DNA of 64,000 nucleotides from Scedosporium boydii (GCA_002221725.1 NJFT01000185.1:17096-81095), one strand, 5' to 3'; numbered from the stretch's first letter, positions 1-10,632 are shown. Notes: generated by a model from the sequence alone, not told the origin. Numbers and translations: made by a program.

Positions 1-534
1 TTTAATATTTTCGTATGAAGAAATTCAAAGGATAACGGCTACCCAAAGATGTTGCCCAAGTGCTGCTGGGCACAGCAGCCCCGACACCTTTTTTTTCATT
101 TCATTTAGGACATACGCGGTCGTGGCGCCTATTTCTTGAATGAAATGAGGCTTCGTATTCAGGCACCCAAGATGTGGATCCATCAATAAAAAGGCGAAGC
201 CCATGGGCCAAGCAAGACGCGCCTTGGTTCGAAGATATCGTAGTTTACAAGACATGTCGCCATTCGGGAAACATCACGGGATCAATTGATAGCTGACATT
301 AGAATTAGAGCGCACCGGTATATTCTCGACGATTTCACCGCTCTTCTAGCGACCGACCACATTTTTGCAGGAGGCTCATTGTAATTTAGGAATATTGATG
401 TCTTTTTTGCTCAGAGTAAACTAAAATCAATGCCCGAGACCGTGGAGTAGTTTAGCCATAGCCCCGAAGTTAGGCTCTACTACATTGTATACGAAATCTA
501 ATCTATCCTCCTCGATAATTCCCAGGGACTCCAT
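1..534. other. No gene recognised
   Basis: Window edge plus the 3' flank of the minus-strand sulfatase gene. The only open frame (25-255, minus) is 76 codons and resembles no family I know. I see no RNA gene or repeat here. Confidence 0.5.
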
Positions 535-2169
535 TCACATTGGCCTAATGCCGTTCTGAGCGTTGGTTTTAACGCCGTTGGGGATCTTCGCACTCGGACC
601 GGTAAGCCTGAGATGAATAGGGTCATCACCGATCTGCTCCATCTTATCCTCGAGGAGCTTCTTCATCTGCAGCGCGACTTCCTGATAGTTTGGGTCCTCA
701 TAGACATTAAACAGCTCGAGTGGATCCTGCTGGCAGTCAAATAATTCCCATTCCTTCTCTTCCTCCAGGGTAGGGTCTTCCGCGCTGCCGGGCCTCGCTC
801 CGGCCATGCCGAGAGCCTCGTTATACCAGTAAATGAGTTTGTATCGGTGGTCGCGCACGCCGTAATGGGCATATGCTTGGTGGATGATATCGTTATGCAT
901 CCAGTACCGATGGTAGGCAACCTGCTTCCAATCATCGGGTGTTTGTGCCCGAAATAGAGGCCTCATCGAAACTCCTTGCATATAGTTAGGAATCTTCAAG
1001 CCTGCCAAGTCGAGGAAAGTCGGCGCAAAGTCCACGTTACACGCGATATCGTCGCAGATAGTTCCGGGGGCAATCTCGGCAGGGTATCGCACAAGGAACG
1101 GCATCTGGAAAGATTCCTCGTACATAAACCGCTTATCAAACCAGCCATGCTCACCGAGGAAGAAGCCCTGGTCCGACGTGTAGATTACTAACGTGTTCTC
1201 CACAAGGCCCTCGTTGTGGAGATATTCAAGCATCCTGCCCATGTTATCGTCGACTGACTGGATGACGCGGAGGTACCGCTGCATATAGCGCTGGAACTTG
1301 AACGCAGATAGCTCGGCCTCGGAAGTGAAGGTGAACGAGGTACCATTATCCTTGTCGATAAGCTTGATATTCGGATCCGTGGGTACTTTGCGCTGCGCGG
1401 ATCCCGACTCCTGAGTCACACGAGTGCCGACACGATTGCCGCCGTCCGGTTGTACGAGCCCCAAGTCTTGATACGTAAGGTCTTCCGCCACCCGCATCTT
1501 GGCCACTCGGGCTGCCTTGGCCCTGTTCTTGTAGTCGTCGTTGTACGTCTCAGGGACCCGGATTGGCTTATCGGCGTAGAGCTGCTTGTGCTTGTCGTCG
1601 CACTCCCAAGACCTGTGGGGGGCCTTATGGTGGCACATGACGAAAAAAGGCTTGCCTGAATCTTTCGTCTGGGTGATCCAGTCTAGGCACTTGTCGGTGA
1701 TAATGTCTGTGACGTATCCGCTTTCAATTTTCGAGACAGAGGGTCCGCTCGGATCCGTTTTTGACATCTCGATGAACTCGGGGTCCCAGTAGTCGCCCTG
1801 ACCTGGCAGAACCGACCAATAGTCAAAGCCGGTGGGCTCATGTCCCTTGCCCTCGCCAAGATGCCACTTTCCTACCATGGCCGTGCGGTAGCCGCCCGTT
1901 CGCAGGTGTTTCGCCACATTCGGGAGTTTTTCGTTGATGTGGTCGTCGAGGGTCATGACGCCGTTAACGTGGTTGTACGTGCCAGTCAAAATGGCCGCTC
2001 GCGAAGGAGTGCAGATCGAGTTCGTTACATAACAGTGGTTGAACTTCATGCCTTCATTCGCCAGCCTATCGAGATTTGGCGTCTGGTTTATGCCGGCCCC
2101 GTAGCAACTAATGGCTTTCGAGGCATGGTCATCAGCCATGACGAACAGGATATTGGGTCGTGAGGCCAT
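535..2169 (-). CDS. Type I sulfatase (arylsulfatase-like), single exon
   Basis: Hydrolyses sulfate esters; the physiological substrate cannot be told from sequence. The chosen start gives 544 residues. Signature 1, SICTPSRAAILTG, lies at residues 51-63; Cys53 is the residue normally oxidised to formylglycine and Arg57 is its partner. Metal-ligand motif MADDH is at 11-15, signature 2 (GYRTAMVGKWHLG) at 93-105, and a second metal/substrate motif (TSDQGFFLGEHG) sits in the C-terminal half. The open frame extends 70 codons further upstream to 2379, but the Met at 2169 is preferred because NILFVMADDH is the usual beginning of the fold and the extension is Pro/Ser-rich and unlike the family. No signal peptide is visible, so a cytosolic enzyme is likely. 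It diverges from the sugar transporter gene across about 0.9 kb. The whole protein resembles bacterial-type sulfatases, and transfer from bacteria is possible but unproven here. Confidence 0.9.
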   Translation of the reverse strand: MASRPNILFVMADDHASKAISCYGAGINQTPNLDRLANEGMKFNHCYVTNSICTPSRAAILTGTYNHVNGVMTLDDHINEKLPNVAKHLRTGGYRTAMVGKWHLGEGKGHEPTGFDYWSVLPGQGDYWDPEFIEMSKTDPSGPSVSKIESGYVTDIITDKCLDWITQTKDSGKPFFVMCHHKAPHRSWECDDKHKQLYADKPIRVPETYNDDYKNRAKAARVAKMRVAEDLTYQDLGLVQPDGGNRVGTRVTQESGSAQRKVPTDPNIKLIDKDNGTSFTFTSEAELSAFKFQRYMQRYLRVIQSVDDNMGRMLEYLHNEGLVENTLVIYTSDQGFFLGEHGWFDKRFMYEESFQMPFLVRYPAEIAPGTICDDIACNVDFAPTFLDLAGLKIPNYMQGVSMRPLFRAQTPDDWKQVAYHRYWMHNDIIHQAYAHYGVRDHRYKLIYWYNEALGMAGARPGSAEDPTLEEEKEWELFDCQQDPLELFNVYEDPNYQEVALQMKKLLEDKMEQIGDDPIHLRLTGPSAKIPNGVKTNAQNGIRPM

Positions 2170-3055
2170 GTTGATGAACAAGGCGGAATGACGTCGCAGG
2201 AGAAGTTCCGCTTCAGTGTTTTCTCGGGGAGAAAAAGAGGGAGGGACGAGGGGGGGCTTCGCCTTGATTCGCACCAAGACGATTTTGAAAAAGGTGTTGG
2301 AGAAAGGGTCACGAGGAATGCTTGGCGGAATTAAGGGAGATGAGAGAGGAAGAGAGGACATGCACACGGCTGGACTCATGGCTTCGGACTCTCCCTCGGC
2401 TCGGCTTATAACGCTTGGATGTATTATGACATGTAAGGAATCCCCACGCCTGATAGAGCGTCGGCGTCGTGCGGTATGATTAGAAAGATCATCTTATTCG
2501 CAATCGACTTCTGGGTTCCATCGCCTTTGAAGCCATGCTTGGCTAGCTAGCGTGTGTGTGGAGGTCGTGGACTCGGCTGTCGGACCCGCTAAACCATCAG
2601 TGGGCAGGGCTTCAAGGTTTTTCACCTTCTGCGCCCGCTGCGTGTACATGATTGGTGGGTTTCATCTCCGCTGCTAGCCCCCAGTCTTCGGCAGTCGGCC
2701 GGGACTTCTATACTCGGACTAGTTCTGACATAAATTACACTAGATCCTTTTCCCGACACAGAAAACCCAGTTTGCCTCCAGGAGACTACCCCCGAGCCCG
2801 ATCCAGATTACCCATGGGGTAGCTTGCCTTTCGGGGGCAAAGCTCGGCATTCAAGTCCCAGGCATGCTTTCGTTACCACGAAATGCAGCTTTGTTCGAGC
2901 CCCCAGAAGATGAGCCGGGGCTATTGATTGCTTTGAAGACATGAACGCGTGATCAGCTCTCCTTCCCCATTATATATAACCTTGCCTTCTACCAACTTAG
3001 CTATTACGCAGCATCGCCATATCATCGAATGCTGCGCTCTAACTCTTGAGACAAA
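2170..3055. promoter_or_regulatory. Shared divergent promoter region
   Basis: Intergenic DNA between the outward-facing sulfatase and sugar transporter genes. A TATATATAA box lies at about 2970-2979, some 80 bp upstream of the transporter ATG. On the other side a TATAAG-like sequence near 2404-2410 (minus strand) could serve the sulfatase. Shared control is inferred from the layout only. Confidence 0.45.
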
Positions 3056-5016
3056 ATGTCGAAGACATTGGGAACCTTCCGAGCGGTGTACCTCGTAGCC
3101 CTTTGCTGCGTAGGTTCGTTCTTATTTGCCTATGATACAGGTATTATCGGCGGCATTCTCACGTTTAAAAGTTTTCAAAGAGACTTCCGTTACACAGAGA
3201 ATCAGAGGGCGACCGTTGGATCTAACTCCACAAGTCTCCTTCAAGCCGGAGGTACGTTGACCAACCCGGGAAGATGGTCCCTGAAGGGGGTACCCGGCCC
3301 GTTTTCTATCACAATAAGCCTACTAACGACTTGTGCTATGCTATAGCTTTCTTCGCTTGTTTCTTCATTTGGCCCTTCACTGCCAAGTACGGTCGTCGAC
3401 GGTCACTCATCCTCGCCTCCGCTATCTTCAATGTCGGCGCGGTCATTCAGACAATAAATACACACTCGCTCGCTGCTTTCTACGTCGCCCGCGTCATCAG
3501 CGGTATTGGCGTCGGAATGGCCACTGTTATTGTTCCCATGTACTCCGCAGAGATGGCACCAAAGAACATCCGCGGCATGCTTGGCAGCATGTTCCAATTC
3601 TTCTTTACAATGGGCGTGATGACTTCATACTGGATAGACTACGCCTCAGACCTCCATATTGCCGACAATAACAGCGCGCAGTGGCAGGTGCCTGTCAGTA
3701 TGCAGCTTGTTCCCGGCGCCATCCTTGGCCTTGGCATGCTACTGACCAAGGAGAGCACGAGATGGCTGGCGAAGAAAGGTCGACGTGAGGAGGCCTTGGC
3801 TTCGCTGGCATGGGTCCGCGGAGGGGACAGCCCCGAAGTACAGGAAGAGTCAGTTTTGTTTATGCTCAGCGATCAATACCGATGGAGGTATCATCTTCCC
3901 CTATGCAAGACTAACTTGGCCTGCAGGTTTCTGGAGATCATCGCCAGCATTGAAGAAGAAAATCGCATCAAATCAGGCATCACGTGGAAGGAGCTTCTCG
4001 AACCTATCAACAGATACCGTCTGTTCCTCATCATTGCTCTGCAGATTGGTAGGCACTCATGTTTAAAAGAATTTTCTAGAACCTGCAAGTCTAATACACT
4101 CTAGGTGTCCAACTTACCGGCAACACTTCAATGGCGTACTGTATGCCTTCCCCCTCTACTCTTCTCTCTCGACAGCGTCGGTCTAATTTAGTATCGCAGA
4201 TGCTCCTCAAATCTTTTCCCTGGTTGGCGCCAGTCAAGATAAGCTTCTCCTCACCGGCTTCTTTGGCCTGGTCAAGGTGGTAGCTTGCTTGTTCTTCCTC
4301 CTCTTCCTTGTTGAGCGCATAGGCCGCCGTGGGTCTCTCCTGGCGGGTGCATTTCTCATGGGGGCCTACATGCTCATCGTGGCGATTTTGACGGTTAAAT
4401 TCCCCCCGGACCCGGATGCTGGGCTCACACCCGCCTCTATTGCTTCCTTGACCATGATCTACTTGGAAGCCATGAGCTACAACATTTCATGGGGTCCCGT
4501 ACCTTGGGTAAGTACAGACCCTGTCCGCCACCGCCTCGAGGACGACCGCTTCAAAATTTTTCTAACTTTGGTCCGCTGCTCTACAGGTATACATGGGTGA
4601 GATTTTCCCAACACGTATTCGTGAAGCTGGTATCGCCATCGGAACCTCGACGCAGTGGCTGTTCAATTTTGTCTTCTCCCAGGCGACACCCCATGCCGTC
4701 AAGAACCTAGGGTGGAGGACTTTTCTGATGTTCTCCATTTTCAACTGGGCGCTGGCGGTTTTCGTCTGGTTCTTTATTAAGGAAACAAAAGGAAAATCCC
4801 TTGAAGAAATGGAAGATCGTGAGTTACATCCCACTTATGAGCCTCTTTGCAATGGAGCTACGCTTTCTGCTCTGTGCTACGGTGCTAATGGATACTTCAG
4901 TGCTCGCTCAGAGTCTCGGCGTTCACAGGGACACCGAGGCAACAATAGCCGAGACTCAGTTGAAGAAAGGAGACGAAGATTTGCGAGCTTCGCAGATTGA
5001 GGAGAAGTCGAACTGA
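3056..5016 (+). CDS. MFS sugar transporter (sugar porter family), 7 exons
   Basis: Plasma-membrane proton/sugar symporter or facilitator. Exons 3056-3251, 3347-3848, 3927-4048, 4105-4140, 4200-4507, 4587-4818 and 4901-5016 join in frame to 503 residues. Sugar-porter motifs are in order: an N-terminal FAYDTGIIGG helix, KYGRRRSL after helix 2, PMYSAEMAPKNIRG after helix 4, a PESPRWL-type loop read here as KESTRWLAKKGR, VERIGRRGSL after helix 8, and GEIFPTRIREAG after helix 10. Intron 1 has a perfect TACTAAC branch site. The cytosolic C-tail is short and acidic. The substrate is not readable; next to a sulfatase, a desulfated sugar or glycoside would make sense, but that is inference. Confidence 0.88.
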
Positions 5017-5739
5017 GCCTTTTATTGATTGAATGCGTCCCTCTTTGGTTACCGGGTCGTGGTCTCCATGTACAGTGCTGCCGATGGTGTCAGCTCCAAC
5101 GCTGTATACCATCGATATCACTATGTGTAGTTCCCTCGCAGATCCTTCCGGAAGCCCAAGGTCAGCAACGCAAAATCAGTTGATATCAGTTGATGCATTC
5201 CAAAGATCCTTGAAGAGTAGAAGATCTCCTGCCCATAATGTCTCCTCATAGTCGTCTATAGGTATCACCTCTCCCTCTCCTCTCTTCATCTGCTTCTTAA
5301 TCAATTACCTCCAAGCTCTAAGGCAAACAGGCGCGTCTGATCTCAGTTCCGTTCTGCTAGTGCTTGATTGAAGGGGATGTCTACAAAGAACGCCTTTTTC
5401 TAAGGCGCAATAAGTGTCGATGGGGCAAAAGCAAAATATGTCACAGTAATATTCCGGTTCGAGTTGGTGTTTCTAAAGTAGCTTGGGAGTCGTGAGTAGA
5501 ACGGTCGAGAAACTAGATGAGAATTGAATACGAAGCTGCGACACACAAGAGACAGTAATAGTGCTTGCGGCACCCAAGAGTACGTTAGAATTGAAGCGCG
5601 ATTCACTTTGAGGCTACGAATTAGTGGACCTTCTAATACTTTTTATGAACGCCGAATGCTTGCCATAGTCATAGCATCCAGTCGCCCAACTAACGATACA
5701 AAATGAGTCTCGACTAAGGTCGACGGCCGAGTGCACCTA
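5017..5739. other. No gene recognised
   Basis: The 3' flank of the transporter gene leading into the FunK1 relic. Short open frames on both strands resemble nothing I know. Confidence 0.45.
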
Positions 5740-6300
5740 TTGACCGTTACGCCATTGGGCAAAAGATCGGGCATTGATCGCATTGTCGGCGATCAACTAG
5801 CATCCGAACAATACGATATTAATAGAGATGGACTACAATTTGTATCTATAGTACTCGAGTTTCTGTAGAAAAATGAAGAAGAGCGTGGTTTCGACCCTAG
5901 AATCACCATAGATGACGAACAGCAATTGATCGCTATCCGGAGGAAGGATCAGACGGAGCGGTTCGTCCTTGACAAGGTTATACACGAGTGCCTTGCATTT
6001 CCAGCCAGGCAGCTACACGCTGAAAAGCATATCGTGAAGGAAACACGCGGACGCTGCTCGTGATCGAGGACTCGTAACAGTATACAGGACAGGAAGAGGA
6101 AGGTGAACCATCGGATGGTGCGGCTGATAAGGGCGGGATTAATCACTTCAAGCATGAATGCGGTTTTCGCGCTCCACGCAAAGGACGAGCAGTAGCATTG
6201 CAGAGGTGGAGCGGTCTGGGTCCTGTTCTGGATATGTATGTCTCCAGCGGTCTTGACAAGAGAAGGCACGCTAGGCACTATAGAAGGGGCCCTGAACGTA
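5740..6300 (+). pseudogene. FunK1-type (fungal-type) protein kinase relic
   Basis: Three-frame reading recovers the N-lobe of a FunK1 kinase, a family expanded in filamentous fungi and Agaricomycetes. From about 5795 the frame reads ASEQYDINRDGLQFVSIVLE, then FL, a TAG at 5866-5868 where the family has Trp, then NEEERGFDPRITID. The frame continues to about 6060, shifts by one, and goes on as VIED-S, a TAA at 6075-6077 where the family again has Trp (KDSWQY), then a recognisable EEEGE stretch. No catalytic loop (HRDIS) follows, so the C-lobe is missing. Both stops are explained by G-to-A changes in TGG. Not functional. Confidence 0.75.
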
Positions 6301-6449
6301 GCTTATCTACTCATGAAGTTGGAGAAATAAGCTACTGTAACTATGAAGCCTAGGTGTAAGAAGATATATGCTAGTAGAGAAGTGAATGTTTATGTGTAGG
6401 TAGATTGAAATTGTGGTGTAGGTCTGAGAAGGCCTTATTCTGCATGTCC

Positions 6450-7259
6450 TTAAATTTCGCGACATTCTCTGCCAAAGGCAAGTTCCTTCGCTATCGCTCC
6501 CTCCCTATTTTCCAGCTCGTCCCACCAGGACAGCTCCTGGAACCTCCTATACCAGTCCACAAGCGGCTTCAGCTTCTCAGCCTCTAAGATCTCCCACCCG
6601 TAGGACAGCTCCGTATACCGGCATAGCGCGGCCAAAGAGAAGTCAACCAGTCCGGGCCCGTTAACACCCGGCGTCAGCCAGCCCGTGATATCCAGGCTGT
6701 CCCCAGCCCACTCTTGCACCTTGCCAAAGGTTACGACCATGGACGCCAAGCCATTGCGCGCGGCACTGAGACTGCGTTCTTCGTTCTTCAGTCCTGACCA
6801 GAAGGCCGTTTGCGGAATAGCGTGCTTCATGTAGACGACTCCATGGACAAATCCATCGTTGATCGCAAGTAACCGGTCGTTCATGCGTGCACGGTCGAGT
6901 GCGGATTTCGGCTGCATATCTGGTCCGGAGTTGGCGTAGACCTCGTCAAGGTAGCACATAATTGCAGTACTCTCGTGGACCCATTTTTGCTCTCCGGTTG
7001 TTAGGTCGGCGGCCCGGAGACAAGGCGTGCTAGTACCGGGCTTAAGTGTGTCTTGGGCGGGATTGAATATCCATTGAGTTCCCGACCCCGACAAGTTAGG
7101 TTCCATGAGGACAATTCGCAGGCTGGGTTCGGTTGTCCTTCCGGCCAGCAGGTCGGCTGGGGAGCGGACGAGGCCTCTGGAGAGGAGGAAGTAGTCAAGG
7201 CGGCGCGGGAACATGCCTTCCACCCATAACCAAAGAGTATGTTCATACCTGACGGACAT
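6450..7259 (-). CDS. Glutathione S-transferase-like protein, single exon
   Basis: 269 residues from the Met at 7259; the longer frame to 7379 adds 40 residues that do not fit the family. The N-terminal half holds a thioredoxin-like fold ending in the PCL / ES-T-A-I pattern (PCLRAADLTTGEQ, then HESTAIMCYLDEVY), the cis-Pro and Glu-Ser glutathione-binding pair of GSTs. The C-terminal half is helical and contains GPGLVDFSLAA, the usual N-capping box region. No targeting signal is seen, so it is probably cytosolic. It stands between a FunK1 relic and a P450 relic, in a stretch that may once have been a metabolic cluster, where a GST could conjugate or protect against a product (inference). Confidence 0.8.
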   Translation of the reverse strand: MSVRYEHTLWLWVEGMFPRRLDYFLLSRGLVRSPADLLAGRTTEPSLRIVLMEPNLSGSGTQWIFNPAQDTLKPGTSTPCLRAADLTTGEQKWVHESTAIMCYLDEVYANSGPDMQPKSALDRARMNDRLLAINDGFVHGVVYMKHAIPQTAFWSGLKNEERSLSAARNGLASMVVTFGKVQEWAGDSLDITGWLTPGVNGPGLVDFSLAALCRYTELSYGWEILEAEKLKPLVDWYRRFQELSWWDELENREGAIAKELAFGRECREI

Positions 7260-7814
7260 AGTGGGCTCGCGGAGATGAAAGCTTTTCTGAATATGGGATT
7301 TTGCGAAGATATTGTTTGGAAGGCTTATGCATGGTCGTCTCGTGGAGAGAACGGACGTAGTCACCACTCTTATATGCATTTTTCGGTGACTTGTGCCCCG
7401 GCTCGCTAAAGGAGGGTGTCTTACATGTCTCCGAGATCCAGTTTCCTCGCCTTCCTATTGGAGGCCCCGGAGCCTTTTCAAATGTCACCGCGCCAACCCC
7501 CACCAGACAATAGCGCTGCAGCTGTAGCGAATGAATGGAATGTATCGTAAGCTGTGTTTCAATCCTAACACTAGCCTGTGACTGGTATCAAGCAGATACA
7601 ACTGGTGAAAGGGTTGTAGGTTGTCTGGTATAGAGTAAATAAGGCAATATCTGGGCAGCGTACGTAATACGGGGGTCGTCAAGTCATCAGAAAAATAAAA
7701 AAACCTACTAAGCGAATGTGAGTCCTCTGTGTTGTCTGTCCTTAAATTGATATTGGAAATCCAGTCAAGAAGTATTTCGACAGGTTCTAGACTGATAGCT
7801 CTTGCAATTATGTC
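7260..7814. other. No intact gene recognised
   Basis: Upstream DNA of the GST gene and of the P450 relic. A possible exon border lies near 7817 (TCTCAG before the relic's first readable codons). Nothing else is supported. Confidence 0.4.
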
Positions 7815-8346
7815 TCAGGTTTGCGCCTCTGGCCTCCAGTTCCGCGAAACTCCCGCAAGGCCAACACCAACACGACTCTACCATGAGGCGGCGGCCCAGA
7901 CGGGCAGTCCCCAGTGTTCATCCGAGCTGGCCAGTGTGTCAACTACCATGTGTATTCCATGCATCGACTCACATCCATCTTTGGCGAAAAATGCCCGCGT
8001 CTTCGGTTCGGACTACTGGGACGATCCAAAGCTTCCGGCCCGGTTGGGGCTACATCCTGTAAGTTGGCTCCTCCTAAAACCGGCGACATGGCAAACCACA
8101 CGGCTGGAGGACCGATTTTCTGACTAGATGTCTCTGTTTGTTTACAGCTCCAATAGTGGACCGCGCATCTGCCCGGGGCAGAAATTCGATCTGACCGAGG
8201 CTGCTTATGTCCTGGTCGCAAAGGGTCTCAATGGTGTAAAGGTTGCCCCGACAGAATCACCATGTCTCGTGATCACCGATAAGAACCCCGTTACAATTGT
8301 AATAGCGAAAATTGCAAAACTGTATATGATAATATTCACAAAATAG
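7815..8346 (+). pseudogene. Cytochrome P450 relic, C-terminal part (CYP52-like)
   Basis: Readable as the last 150 or so residues of a P450. From 7822 the frame gives LRLWPPVPRNSRKANTNTTL, then a TGA at 7884-7886 where the family has Arg or a similar residue before GGGPDG, then SPVFIRAGQCVNYHVYSMHR. A one-base shift in an A-run near 7985 leads to VFGSDYWDDPKLP, and a second shift leads to GWGYI. A spliceable intron (8059-8147) precedes the heme-binding loop SNSGPRICPGQKFDLTEA, whose Cys and Gly are still intact. The GGGPDG motif and long K' loop point to the alkane/fatty-acid hydroxylase CYP52 clan. The 5' two-thirds of the gene is absent nearby. Confidence 0.78.
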
Positions 8347-8614
8347 AGGATACGAAGGTACATAAAACTCGGTATTGGAATATCCCGTGACTTGGCGTTT
8401 CAACATACTGAGGTATTAGGTAACAACAACCCATGTTAGGTCAACACAAAGCTAAACAGGAGAAGCACCACCAAAAATCAGCCCAGACCATCCTAAACCC
8501 TTAAATCCTCTCCGTTTTCATTTTTTTCCAAACTGCTCCTATTTCTAGTCGATCCACAACCAGGCAATACCTGCGCAAGTCCCAAGGCCTCCTGGTCTCG
8601 AAAAGCCGACCAAG

Positions 8615-9352
8615 ATGTTAGGAAAGTTGCAATTTATTCAACCTCCATACCACCCCCTTATTGGGGCCAAATTCCGTGTCCTCGAGACGACCCAGGAAAA
8701 CTTCAAGTATGCCGAAGCGGCGCTCGCCAAATCAGCCATGGACGCTGGCTATAGACTCTGTATCTTCCGGAAATATCCCAATAGCACCGATCCGAGCCGG
8801 GTCACTTTTTGCTGCAGCAAGGGCGGCGCATACAAGCCTTCGAGAGGACGTGAGGAAAACGAGGACAACCCTCCCAAGAAGAGGAGGAAGACATCCACCA
8901 AAAAGACCAGCTGCCCCTTCCAGATCGCTCTCAGGAGGGTATGTACTGCCTGGATCGTCGAGGGCATCAGAGGTCATGAGACGCACAACCATCCAATGGT
9001 TGATGCCTCGGCTATCCCGGAGTATAGGTCGGCAATTGTGAAGAGCAGGGAGGAGCAAATCATCAAGTTTGGAAATGAGAAGAGGCCACCAAGGGAGATT
9101 TTGGAATTCTTGAGGGATGAGGATGAGGCATTCAAGAAGGTCAATTCTCAAGATATCTCAAACTTTCTCGCCGCGCACCGCCGCCAGGCGAATGCCAGGG
9201 ATGAAGATGCCAGGGATGATGATACCGGGGACAGGGCGAGGGATGCGAATACAAGGGATGAGGGCGTGAGGAATCAGGATACGAGGGATGAAGAGACTGA
9301 AGAGACTGAAGAGAATGAGGAGGTGGCAGAGCCTCCAAAGGATGGGGCTTGA
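8615..9352 (+). CDS. FAR1-type zinc-finger protein with acidic Arg-Asp repeat tail
   Basis: 245 residues, no intron. Residues 25-130 match the FAR1 DNA-binding domain (WRKY-GCM1 zinc fold) of Mutator-like transposases and derived factors: CCSKGGAY supplies cysteines, SCPFQIAL another, and HETHNHP the final histidines. A basic stretch PPKKRRKT may be a nuclear localisation signal. The last 50 residues are an irregular repeat of ARDED/TRDE units followed by poly-Glu. There is no transposase DDE domain and I see no terminal inverted repeats close by. It could be a domesticated Mutator-like N-terminus acting as a DNA-binding protein, or the intact remnant of a truncated element. Start ATG 8615 follows a CT- and CA-rich leader with no upstream ATG close by. 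Confidence 0.7.
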   Translation: MLGKLQFIQPPYHPLIGAKFRVLETTQENFKYAEAALAKSAMDAGYRLCIFRKYPNSTDPSRVTFCCSKGGAYKPSRGREENEDNPPKKRRKTSTKKTSCPFQIALRRVCTAWIVEGIRGHETHNHPMVDASAIPEYRSAIVKSREEQIIKFGNEKRPPREILEFLRDEDEAFKKVNSQDISNFLAAHRRQANARDEDARDDDTGDRARDANTRDEGVRNQDTRDEETEETEENEEVAEPPKDGA

Positions 9353-9699
9353 TGAATTTTGGTGGTGGACAATTTGATGGTGGACTTGGGTGATTTGGGG
9401 CCAAGGATCATGATTTGGGAGGGGATTATTGGGTGAATGATTCTGTAGTGCCTTCGTGTAGTGCTTTTGCTTGGAGCGGTCCCGATATTGTTGCTTCCGG
9501 TCTCTTCAGAGATGAGGTTTAGCGTAGGGCGTTCCGGGCAATTGGTGACTACGCCTTGAAGCCTGAGGTCTACCTTGAGTTAGTTTCTCTCAACGAAGTG
9601 TCCTTCCCCAATACCACCGGCGCGTGACACAACCTCGTCAAAGAATCAATTTCGTCCGCCATAGTCGCGGTCACTCTTCTCGATAGTAGCCAGACTCAT
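9353..9699. other. No gene recognised
   Basis: Between the FAR1-type gene and the readable part of the minus-strand P450 relic. Further decayed P450 sequence may lie at 9600-9699, but I could not align it with confidence. Confidence 0.4.
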
Positions 9700-10191
9700 T
9701 TTTTGGCTTCGGCTCATTTGGCATCGCGCACGGAAAACAGATTGTCGGGTCCCTTCTTCAGGGGTTGCGCAGCTCGGATAAGGTCCGACTATTTTTGGTG
9801 GATTTGTAACGAGTAGAAATTAGCTTTGGGTTCTTATCAAGTCTGGGTGCCGGAATAGATCGGGTATCGGTGGTTGGCAGCGATGAGTCTCTTACCTTGT
9901 CCAGAGAGGATCTCACTCCATAGATTGCGGGATGGCATCCGGGTCGCTCACACTCACACGCCGCGGTGCCACTCTCGCCACGCCGACATACTTCTCATGC
10001 AATTTGCGCAGGTAGCACTTGTTGGTCCCATGCCACTGTTGAGCTTCGATCCAAGCGTGAAGGTTGCTGTACCGTGCTAGCCATGGTCCCGGGATGTGCT
10101 CAAGCCTGGCCTTTCGTCTATCTCGGGCGAGGCATAGGAGAAAAATGATAAAAAGTACCGACGAGAATACCACGGACAGGCTCAGACACAT
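9700..10191 (-). pseudogene. Cytochrome P450 relic, N-terminal part
   Basis: The frame from 10191 gives a membrane anchor (VVFSSVLFIIFLLCLARDRR), the proline hinge HIPGPWLARYSNLHAW, and LRKLHEKYVGVARVAPRRVS, the start of a microsomal P450. After DPDAIP a one-base shift gives AIYGVRSSLDK, then a consensus donor (GTAAG, 9891-9895). Intron 9789-9895 is followed by a short exon ending in NLFSVRDAK and a TGA. No heme loop is found downstream. It is a different P450 from the CYP52-like relic at 7.8 kb, being on the other strand and of a different subtype. Together with the enoyl reductase relic next to it, it suggests a lost secondary-metabolite cluster. Confidence 0.75.
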
Positions 10192-10632
10192 GGTTCTCAG
10201 GACATGAGAGACCTGAGCCCAGGTTCTAGCAGAACCATGCTGAATGATTGGGAGCTCTGGGCGAAGCCGAACGGATGAAAGACCGGCTAACCCTGATTCA
10301 CTTATCAGAGTGACAATAAAGTTCGTCTCGATTTAGGTTCCACTACTGTGTTCCGGTCTTCAGCGTTGCTTTTGCCCCTTGGAGTAGGCTTATCCGAGAT
10401 CCATGTATACGAAGTTAGCGACTGCGCATGGGATTCGATATTCAAATACCCCGTGCTGCCATTAGATAAAGTGCTTCTTTTTATTACAAGCCACGCTGAA
10501 CGAGCCATTCGGCGTGCTCGATGATCCTTGCAACACTATACCAGTTGTAAGAAAATATACCCAGACTCACCAATTCGTGACATCTCGCACAAGTAGACAG
10601 TTTTGTCCAGCCGTTTCTGCCCTCCCCTCACC
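10192..10632. other. No gene recognised
   Basis: Head-to-head spacer between the P450 relic (minus) and the enoyl reductase relic (plus), the position of a former divergent promoter. Confidence 0.4.
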
